DNA of 64,000 nucleotides from Litomosoides sigmodontis (taxonomy: Eukaryota; Nematoda; Chromadorea; Rhabditida; Onchocercidae), in contig OY718805.1 in NCBI GenBank assembly GCA_963070105.1, forward strand, positions 1,178,001 to 1,242,000, read 5' to 3'. Positions within the stretch are counted from its first letter, which is position 1. The number at the start of each line of letters is the position of its first letter. The position numbers and the translations under genes were made by a program. The notes under the pieces are model-generated. The model did not search any database. It worked only from the letters and a program-made list of their open reading frames with translations, and was not told the DNA's origin. Below are positions 51,501 through 64,000 of this stretch, piece by piece.

Positions 51501-54500
51501 GTCTACATATATAATTTAGTTTTTGCAGCTTTTGTAAATGTATTGTTGTGATATTTGTTATTATTTATCAACGGATGTCCGCAAATATTTTCTAGAAAAA
51601 AAGGCTGAAAAATTACGCGGAAAAACTGGAAGTTTGAGCGAACATAGACGAGAATACATGGATCGAGTACAAGAGGAACCGATAGAAATGAACCAATTTT
51701 GTGGTGATTATGATGATGAGAAAATTTTCAAAAGTGAAAGAATCGCATCAAATTGCGATCATAATCCTACGTCCGTGGTGCATAAAAAATTAAGCGGGCA
51801 ATATTCGGACGTATGTTGCGAACAGCAGCATCACGGAATCTCGGAAACCACTTCATCATCAGTATGTTCTGTGCTATCAACTGAAAATGTAGCAGTAATG
51901 TCAGGTAACGTTGATGGTGGTGATAGTGATGATGATGAAAATGATGAATTTTATGATGCAAGCTCAGATTTTAATGATGCACCACTTTCATCTCCTGCAG
52001 CTAGTACACTCGTCGATACTGATACTGACAATATCATATCGTCTGCGGTCGCATTACAAAACGGTAAAATTATTTCAAAGTTATTTTCCTCTCACCAAAA
52101 GCGTGTGTGTATGAGTAGACTGATTGAGTAATAAAAAAAACCTTTGACTAAACTTGGATATTGTAATCGTGAAAAAAAGAAGAGTGACTGAATTTATTTG
52201 AAAAAACTTCCCTTCATTGAATTATTACCGTATCATTTTCTGATATGCTAATGGATGAATGTTTTCAAAAGCTTCGTGATCCCACTTGGCTTCTTTTTTT
52301 CGTTAGCTATCAAATTTTGTGTTTCGAAGTGCTAGTTTCTGTTTGTTTTAAAATGCTAGCTTTTAAAATTTTAATTTACATGTTTCCTTTCCTGTCGAAC
52401 ATCTGATTTCGAAAAAAAAATTGACTTTTTTCAAAAACATTGCATTGCTTTAATGCTATGAACGTACAAGCAATTTGTTTGATAAATTTAATGACTAAAA
52501 TATAGCGAATGATATATATCAGCAAACTGATTGCTAAGTTATTCAGATGAAAGCAGCTTGTATGGATGAATATAAAGGGAATATCTTGCTTTTTCCTTCT
52601 TAGCATGTTATTTTAAAAATCTTGTTTAATTTTTATAGTTTTCATTTTCAGCAGTCCTGTTTGATTTTGTCTTCGTGATAAGTCGTATGATTGATTTTCT
52701 TTACAACAGAATTTTTTTTTTTTAATTTGAACCTCGATTTATGCTTATGCACATGCGTTTTAAGCTTGTCTCTATTGCTAAGCATCTCATTCTTTCCAAA
52801 AATAGGTTAGAACTTTTTTTTTTTGGTTGATAATTGCACATGTTACTACATAATAGTTAATGATTGTCTTAATGCATTTTGTAGTACAGCAATTTTTTTA
52901 TGATCTTTTTAGGAAACTAGGAGCCTACATTATATTTCCAGCATCTGCTAAATAAAAATTTTGGATAATGTGGAAATTATCTGAACCTTGCATGTTGTGA
53001 AACACTTTCGTCATAAAATTCCAGTCCTATTCTATAATTTGTTGGATTAAAATCGTCTCGTAAAAAGAACACTAATGGAGTAACATGTATCACTTTTATT
53101 GTACTGTAATATTTCATTGTCACCATTTCCCTGCCGGTCGCTTTTTTTCCTCGCTTCATCAAGCATTCATAAACATCCTATAAGTTATTTTTATTTTAAT
53201 TTCTCTTATACGAATTTAGCATTTAATCTGCAACATTTGCTCCTTTTGGTCTTACCTTTTTCACTGTTTTCTCAAGGCGTTTAAACCACAACACTATGCT
53301 TGCAGTATTGCACTCATTACAATTTTAACTTTTGGATTGAGATGGGAGTTTAAGTGTCATGGCAATAATTCGGAGATCAAGAGGTACGAGGATAAATGAA
53401 AATTGTTACAAATAGTTTTCGAGAATTGTTTAATAACTGCCGTAGCTGAATTGAAAAATGTAATATCACTGCTATTTAATGTATTGAATTTGAGAAATTT
53501 CTTCATATGACAGGAAAGAGTGGGAGGGAAGAGAGAGTTAAAAGTGTACTTGGTTGATTCGCATGCTTAGATTTTTCGTTTTTCTTTTTAAAAATAAAAG
53601 TAAAAAGTAATATTCTGCTTTTTAAACCATCCTTTTATACTAATTTATGTGCACGGGCGCACACATGTATGTGCGTGTGGTGTATGTGTGTGTACGTGTG
53701 TGTACGTGTTGTATATGCATCTAATTTTAAATTAACACCTTCGGCAATCTTTTGAAATGCGCAGATTTTCATACTTAGTTTACGTGGAATTTCAGATTCA
53801 CGTGAGAAAATAATTTTGAATGGATCATCGCTTGCAGCAGTAAGTGAATGCGTCGAACCATCTGTTGAGGTAATTTTTTTTACTTTGAGAGTAAATTTAA
53901 TTTATTTAATTTTTTTTTCACTTGTAAATTTAAATTATTTGCATAAATTGTCAGGGATTATTGCAATGTATGATATGTTAATAATGTAGAAAATAGTTGA
54001 AATTATACTGTTTACGTTATATTTGCAGTACATTGCAAATAACATTAATCTACTAAGTTCAAATGGTTCACGTTATGAAGCACGACAAATTCGACAAGTT
54101 AATACTGCACGTGTCCCGCCAATGATTGCCCAAAATGTGGTACTACTTTTTGGAATGCATTTCGGGTTTCGTTTTAAAACGTAGCATTGAAAACTTGTCA
54201 CATATCGTCAATGTAAACAGCAATTTGTTAACGGTTTCTTCCCTTAGTTAATATTTCACACTTTTAGCTATTCCTTAGTCATTTCTCTTTCATTTTGCAG
54301 CGATCATCATTTCTGGATAAGTCAAAATCACCACATGGATTAGCGAAATCCCAATCACCCTCTACACAACCGGATCTAAAAGATATTAAAAGTATCGTTG
54401 AACGACAGGAAGCAGGTTCTTTTTCAAGCTCTCAAAAGTTTTTCTCAAAAAAAATTTTATTTTATGCATGGTTCTAAAAGTGGATATCTTGGTCGCGTAA

Positions 54501-55426
54501 TTCATATATGTTTGCGGTTTCTTCTTTTTGTGCTTTTTTTTTCGAAATATTGTACAGTTTAACTTTACACTAAAGTCTTTCAGAATTGAGACAAGAGCTA
54601 AGCAGACTGAAATCCAGTGTTCAGGGTGAGATTGCAAGCAAAACGCTTCCTTCAAATGCTCGTTAGTTTCTCATTTTAGTCATCTTTTTTTGCTAGATAT
54701 TATTTTGCTTCAACTTTATTATAAGTTGAATTTTTTCGTTTAAACAAACAAAACAACGTACAAAATTTATTGAAATGAATTGAATATTTATTGTGTAAAT
54801 AATCAAGTACAGTAAATGTCGCTTCTACTTTTCTTTACTTTTCATTTCATTTTAATCTTTCAGTAATGTGATGTTTTTTTTAATTTTTCGAATCGGCTTT
54901 TCTATTTACATTTACTAATTTGTGGTGGAATTGAAGGTAAATCTCAAGTGCAGTCTACGAGATCAGGAACGATATCATTGGCATCATCAAGATCTATTGA
55001 ATTTAGTGCAAATGGTTCGAAACTATCGGCTGTTACGTGTTCATCTCCTATCTTTCATACTTCTGTAAGTTATGCCTCATTTTTTAATATCCTTCTAAGT
55101 GAGGATTTCTCACAATAAGCAAGGGGAAAATATGTGTTCATGGAAACTTCAGGACATCACAGTTAAAACTTTATGGTAAGAATAGCTTTGATAGCAGTGT
55201 ACTTTATAGCTATTCACCAAATTCAATCCAAGCTTCATCTATCGTGGAATGATTTTCTAAAACCGTCAACATTTTATTCACTGACATGAATTATTTTTTT
55301 GATAAGAACTCGTGTTTTTAGCGTTTGCCGACCCCAGTTCGGAAGAGTCATGGACGCAGTTTGATTCCAACACCACGTGCTTCTACGCTATCGAAATCGT
55401 ACTTTTTCAAAGATCCGTTGGCCTAA
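48553..55426 (+). CDS. SLAIN-like candidate microtubule plus-end protein
   Basis: Nine exons (48553-48693, 48927-49002, 51596-52063, 53796-53869, 54029-54136, 54301-54415, 54584-54625, 54937-55064, 55322-55426) close in phase to 418 residues. The N-terminus carries DFDEETWL and, after a Gly/Ser stretch, IAEWLQGAAMNVDFQTRSAL. This resembles the TWLY...PSPEVE-ARRSL region of SLAIN1/2. A long acidic, Ser-rich disordered exon follows (GNVDGGDSDDDENDEFYDAS), then a short coiled coil (IKSIVERQEAELRQELSRLK). A basic Pro/Ser tail with RLPTPVRKSHGRSLIPTPRA contains SLIP, which fits the SxIP motif that binds EB proteins. SLAIN proteins promote microtubule growth at plus ends. The family call rests on these motifs only and is tentative; the gene itself is well supported. 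The ATG is 1 base after ACTTCAG. Introns 2 and 3 are unusually long (2.6 and 1.7 kb). Confidence 0.75.
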
Positions 55427-55673
55427 AATGATTTTACTGAATTAGACTGAAGTAGAACGCTTTCATCAAGTTGAAACGCTTTATTCTACCTAGATTAGCC
55501 TGCAAGTGTTTTGTTGAGCTGGTGGAAAATTTTATCTTTCCTTGAATTACACTTATTTGCTTTGAACTAGAATTATTTTAGAATTTTTTCAAAACACCAC
55601 AAGTTTTATAAAGTTGCTCAATGAAGGAGATTTGAAGTAGTTATATCAAAATTTCAAGAAAGACTGTTTTCAG

Positions 55674-55806
55674 AGCTATTCGTGACATAACCGGCGGTAG
55701 TACGCCTTCATTGGTATTATCGCCCCAGCATGTATATGATGGTACACATTCGGAATGTGGCGGCATATCACATAATGAACAGAGATGGTCTGACGAATGC
55801 TTCTGA
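55674..55806 (+). CDS. Probable alternative last exon of the SLAIN-like gene
   Basis: Within the annotated last exon, a GT at 55399 (TCGAAATC/GTACTT) leaves phase 2. A TGTTTTCAG acceptor ends at 55673 and opens a frame that fits that phase exactly. It reads AIRDITGGSTPSLVLSPQHV, then YDGTHSECGGISHNEQRWSD and ECF, with a TGA at 55804-55806. The result is a 453-residue protein ending in a Ser/Gly-rich tail instead of SYFFKDPLA. The sequence looks coding (balanced codons, 43 open codons in AT-rich DNA), but the GTACTT donor is only moderate. Transcript data would decide. Confidence 0.5.
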
Positions 55807-58456
55807 ATTATAGGACGGAAAAATAGAGTGGCACTTCTGTTACTGAATCGAATGCGAGCACGCACCATAATGATTATTTCCTCTAAAAAACTATTCTCCC
55901 TTGCGCAATATTATACTCACGAGCGATAGACGTCAATGTTGTCACCTGCATAATTTTACGCGTATATTTTTCCTCATTTACATAACTGAATGCACGAAGC
56001 GTAAGCGTTGAGAAAAAATAACATTACTAATTTTGTTATGATCTAAACTAGGCCTGTTTGTATCGAAAGAAATGCGTGGAACATGATAGTGTATGTGTTA
56101 TATTGTGCTGCTTGTGTCTTTTGCATTATTCCACTTTTTTTTTTCTCCGAACGTGAAGTTATCAAGTTAGTTACTAAATTTTTAACTGCTGTTAAATTTT
56201 AATTTTAAGTTAAATGGAAGTTGAATCGAGGGATGGTTATGCACAGATATTTCAATAATTTTGATTTCAAAATTTAGTTATCTCTCATCTTGCAATATTT
56301 TGAGAGGAGTTTTAGTCCATTTCTTGTTCGTAATTATTGAACTTTATGATGTTACTTTTCAATATTTGTTTATGTGGTCCTTTTTCTTATCGATCTCAAG
56401 ACAGTGGAGAGGAGGAACATTTTTTCAAAAATTTCAATGAATTGCAATTTATTTTGTCCTACCGTGTGCTACGTGATTTTTGGGAAAATTGAATTCGTAA
56501 TAGTTTTTTTTTGAGAATGTTCGATCAACTGGTGGCGTTATAATCTTTAGGCATTATTTGCAAATTCAAATACTTGATGGTTCTTTCTTTTAAAAACTTC
56601 CGATATTTTAATGCTAGAAAATTTTCTTTTCAGTTTTCTTTTTCATCCTGTACATGCTATCTTGTATATTACAACTTACACTTTATGCACCGTCGTATTT
56701 TCTTGGAGCTTGTATGATTTCTGACTTCCTACTGTTACTTTAGCACTAGGTGTCGAATAAGTTGCAAAGGACTAGTCGTACGAGATATTTCGTCTTCCAT
56801 CTTCTGAAGGCTTTCCCTTCCATTATTTGTAATTTATTTATTATTGTTTAGTATGTTTGAAAGGCTAAATTTCTTTTAATTTGTAAAATCATTCATAGCA
56901 AATTTTAATCGAAACTTATGGATCTTTCATCGACTGACATATTCGCAATAAGCTGCTATTTTTATTGCATAGCTACGCTTTTGTTGTGGTTGTATTTTAG
57001 CTCTTTCTTCATTGTTACGCTTTCGCTATGGTTTAGAAAAAAAAAGCGAACTTTAGAAAAAATTGCAATTTTCTTAAGTGTAAGAAATGATTACTTTTTT
57101 ACTATGATTTTTCCTATAAAATTTGGCAAAAATAAAGGATTTTCTACGACACATTTTTGTTCGACCATGTCATCAGTAATGGTGAAGGATAAGTTTGAAC
57201 GAAATGGCTTCATTGTTGGTTGGTTGGTCAGATAATTCTGCGATCGAACATAATGCTTTCAATTTTATATTACACTGAAAATTAAGTTCCATGTTACTAA
57301 TTGGAATTCTTTTTTCTCTCTTGGTACTCGGAGCGGAACATTTATGAAATATAAATTTGTGAAAAATTGAACAATGGTGATTTATGAAAGATGAAAATAA
57401 ATCGTTTTGAGCAGACCATTTTTGAAAATTTGAGTTGTGAAGAATGTAAGCGTTAAGCAAGTGAAATATGTGATGAAAAAGAATTTTTTCCTCTAATTTA
57501 AAATGACATGACAGCACATAAGGGAGTCCATCTTTAAAATGCAAGTGCTAGCTTGGTTATTTGATGTGACAAGTTGATAAAATGCTTTCAGACAAGCCTA
57601 ATTCAATTTGAGAAAATTTGACGTGCCTTCATAGATAGGATAGTTGGTTTCCAGCATAGAGGAAAATAAATGCTCAGAAGATCAAAGGAAAATAAAATGA
57701 AAAGGAAGAGAGGGAGGATGGGACTGACAGTTAAAAATAAAGTGAGGGAAGTGAAATTACATTTGCTCTTTCCCTTCTGATTGTCTACGCAATTTATTAG
57801 GAAACCACGCAACTGTTTAATACAATAATTTTACATGCGATGGCGACTTGTTTTCACACTTTATTCCATGAAATTCTTAATAATCTGACAAAATCCCTCT
57901 TGCATGGGATTTTGGATAAATATGTCGAATCGGCAAATGCATAGCCAAGCCAGGAATATATGGAATTTAAAATGAGGCTCAGATTTTTCATACCGTTACA
58001 AGCATTGATGCAAACACAACTATTGTAGCCTATCGATTTGTGCGTCTTCATGATTGCTGTTTTAGTCCACGCTTGAAGTTCGTTGTAAGGTTCATTCGGG
58101 TTCACAGTTCTTAGATATATTTCAAGGTTGACTTATTACTATGATATGATTTAACAATTTAGAAGTCATTTGGCTTAAATTAGCTTACTTTGATAACAAG
58201 GCGACATAAACTAATGTATAGTTGTAGCTTTTCAAAAATAATGTTCCAATAAATTCTCTGGAATTACACGTAAAGGTGAAATTCTTTAAGCAAAAAGTAG
58301 GGAAGTTTTATCAGCAAGCCGTTTATCATTTGATAACATTTAACTATTGCATATGTCATTTTGTGCAGTTATTAAAAAAGTTAGTTATTAATAGACGATA
58401 CATGTTGAAACTGTTTTTTTTTTCAGTTCCCCATTCTCTGCACATTTTTGCCGATA
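55807..58456. other. Intergenic between the SLAIN-like gene and TTC4
   Basis: Mostly AT-rich with short random frames. It contains one exon-like minus-strand segment (57994-58109, listed separately) and ends with TTTTTTTTTCAG at about 58415-58426, the likely trans-splice acceptor of TTC4. Confidence 0.5.
57994..58109 (-). other. Orphan exon-like segment
   Basis: On the minus strand, CTAAG ends at 58110, and a coding-looking frame follows (TVNPNEPYNELQAWTKTAIM, then KTHKSIGYNSCVCINACNG) up to a GTATGA donor at 57993. No partner exon or family was recognised. It may be a fragment of a decayed gene, an unplaced exon, or chance. Confidence 0.2.
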
Positions 58457-62079
<3,623 letters not shown>

Positions 62080-63568
62080 AAGTTTTATTGCTCTTTAATG
62101 AATGATTTGCATGTATTTTTCATGTGCTTTTCCTCATTCAAGTTACTTGCACTTCTATATAATTATGTACATATTCCGTGATTTTTTACATGTAATTTTT
62201 GTAGACAGTGCCTCATGCAAACTGCCAATTCAACAGACAGATCACATCCTGTATAACAACAAAATTACATGTTAAAAATGATGCATAATTGGTTCGGCCG
62301 AACTTTGAAAATACCACTCATTGTTTTATTTAAATACTTTTTCATTTTGTTAGATTCATATAGAAAGGTGGGGGGGGGGGGGGAGGGGGAAGAATTACCA
62401 GAATCTGAAGGATATGAGAAAGCATGACTTCTTTTATAAAGTATAGTCGAGGTTTTTTATTCGTAGGAACATTCCAGTTTTACAAATTGGTGTGTCAGAT
62501 GTTGCGGATATTTTCAGCTGTGCATTTTGTTGTGTTTGCTTCGTTGTTTTATTTCGTTCATTTTGGTTTTTGAAAGGAATATGAAATTGTTACAACAAAT
62601 TATCTAATTATTACAAGCCAATAATAGTGACCACAGATTTGCTTTACTCAAAATGTCACTCACTTAAAGGAGGCAAGGAATGATTAGTATCGTGCAAAAT
62701 GTAAAATTCCAATTATCAACCTGTAGTTCAAGCCGCTCATCTAGCTGGTGGCATAAGGATGGTGAGTGGAAGTGAGGATGGCAGTCGAAGAATTAAAAAG
62801 AAGCTTTTCTACGCAAGAAAGATTTGGAGTGACCATATGTGAATTATGACTTAGTTTTCTGGAACGATTTTGTATTTTGTATAGAATGATTTTTTACTGC
62901 TAGCAGTAATTTCCCGCACTATTTTTACTTGTTTTTTTAATTATTTATTAGAAAAACATCATGATGGACAGCAGCACTTACAGTCATAGGAGAGTAAAAA
63001 TACATAGAAGTGTATGAAGTTGCAAAATAGTAAGTAGTTGGTGAACCAGTCTGTGTTCCAAGTTTGCTGCCTATAGAATTGTGTTGCAGGGTATCAATTT
63101 GCAAAATGTTCCGGCACTTCGGTTTTGTTACAAATAAATTTGAAGCAGGAAGTGTCATCACTTATTACTTTGTGTTACGGTCTATCCGTTTGTGGGTACT
63201 GTAATTGATTCACTTCCTGTGATAGAATGTATAGGTTCACCATTATAATTCCTATAATTGCATAAGAGTAGTTGTTAGAACATTTATTTGAAACTATTGA
63301 AATTGAAATTCCTTACCGATTACGTATTAGCTACTTAGTTAATCATTCACGTAGTAGATTTCATTTCACTATCTACTTAGATATGAATTCATTTGATTGC
63401 TTGGTTATGGTCATATTAGTAAAATCATTTAACTGAACGAAACATTTTAAGTGGCAAATTGCTCAGAAATTTCATCGTGATGAATTGGATATTTGCTGAT
63501 GTGGACCGATAACTTTAAGATGTCCAGAAGGGTTTAATGTTTTCAGACTTTCAAATTTCGGAAGAGTC
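62080..63568. other. 3' flank of TTC4 and intergenic DNA
   Basis: A 14-base G homopolymer lies at 62370-62383, inside a G-rich stretch. A minus-strand frame at 62937-63161 looks partly coding (SKLGTQTGSPTTYYFATSYT) and contains a GTAAGT donor, but cannot be tied to a gene. Confidence 0.5.
62370..62383. repeat. G14 homopolymer
   Basis: A run of 14 G on the plus strand, followed by AGGGGGA, in otherwise AT-rich DNA. Confidence 0.95.
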
Positions 63569-64000
63569 TTACGTTTTGTCATCATTGATAATCGACTTCA
63601 TTTGAGCTGATTGAATTCGTTCTGCAAAAGATAAAGAAGATTTCAAGTAAATTTAAAAGTATATTGAATGCATCAGTTCACTTAAAGATTAATTTACCAT
63701 GGTCTATTCTGAAGTCCACTCATAGTACACGAATTTTGTGGATTTTGTTACTTTTGATTTTACACATGTAAGTGGAAGTTTCAAAGATCCTGGAAATCCG
63801 TATTTTTTGTTTGATTCTATCATTACTCAATAGCTTATATCTAAGCCGTACGTGATTGCTTACTCGAACCGCATAAAGCTTTTGCTGTCTTTGAACTAGC
63901 TTCCGATGCTGTCGTACTGGTCGTGTCACATTGACTGCTACTAGGTCTGTAAAGATAAATTTGCTCTTTTGCAATAATTTTTTCCGTAATCTAAAACTCG
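63569..64000 (-). CDS. 3' end of a possible minus-strand gene, cut by the window edge
   Basis: Two exon-like pieces are joined by good sites: 63864-63946 (acceptor TTTACAG, donor GTAAGC) and 63569-63621 (acceptor TTTTGCAG). In one register they read SSSQCDTTSTTASEASSKTA, then KALCGSKRIQSAQMKSII and NDDKT with a TAA at 63569-63571. In a second register the first piece reads LVAVNVTRPVRQHRKLVQRQ, ending NEFNQLK with a TGA near 63600. Both registers are phase-consistent, so I cannot choose. No family is recognised, and upstream exons lie beyond the window. Confidence 0.35.

Noticed and set aside
51767..52114. Frames rich in His or Met on both strands
   Set aside because: They are shadows of the acidic GAT-rich exon of the SLAIN-like gene.
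55641..55868. Minus-strand 75-codon frame
   Set aside because: It is antisense to the alternative last exon of the SLAIN-like gene, which has splice support on the plus strand.

Overview
The window looks like about 64 kb of nuclear chromosome from a parasitic nematode, most likely a filarial or other spirurid worm. It is strongly AT-rich. Genes are split into small exons by introns of roughly 50-600 bases with GT..AG ends and TTTTCAG-type acceptors. Many start codons lie a few bases downstream of an intron-like acceptor that has no upstream exon, which is the mark of spliced-leader trans-splicing. Exon boundaries below were read by eye. Most genes close with consistent phases and with lengths matching their families. 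The species call is inference.

Layout, left to right. Minus strand: eIF3 subunit E (50-3252) and a CLIC/EXC-4-type GST-fold protein (4864-7122). Then comes a gene-poor stretch of about 7.7 kb with microsatellites and a few exon-like islands. Plus strand: an unrecognised 462-residue beta-propeller-like protein (14847-18038), converging tail to tail on minus-strand ribosomal protein S9 (18384-19559). A small predicted single-pass membrane protein (20521-21240) and the U3 snoRNP WD40 protein RRP9 (21987-25552) follow on plus. After about 5 kb of intergenic DNA the genes run on plus: a class I Rab11-FIP-like protein with C2 and Rab-binding domain (30560-33369), nucleoporin NUP85 (35034-39434), dynactin actin-related protein ARP10/ARP11 (41487-44751), the 54-residue F1 ATP synthase epsilon subunit (47915-48079), a SLAIN-like candidate microtubule protein with two possible 3' ends (48553-55426 or 55806), and the Hsp90 co-chaperone TTC4/CNS1 (58457-62079). 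The right edge cuts what may be a minus-strand gene.

These are housekeeping genes: translation (eIF3e, RPS9), ribosome biogenesis (RRP9), nuclear pore (NUP85), vesicle and microtubule traffic (Rab11-FIP, ARP10, SLAIN-like), protein folding (TTC4) and respiration (ATP synthase epsilon). They do not form one pathway. No transposon, CRISPR array, rRNA or convincing tRNA gene was seen.

The points most worth a second look are the unrecognised propeller-like gene, the alternative last exon of the SLAIN-like gene, two splicing anomalies in TTC4, a GC-AG intron in the CLIC gene, the head-on polyadenylation signals between two genes, and exon-like islands in the gene-poor DNA.
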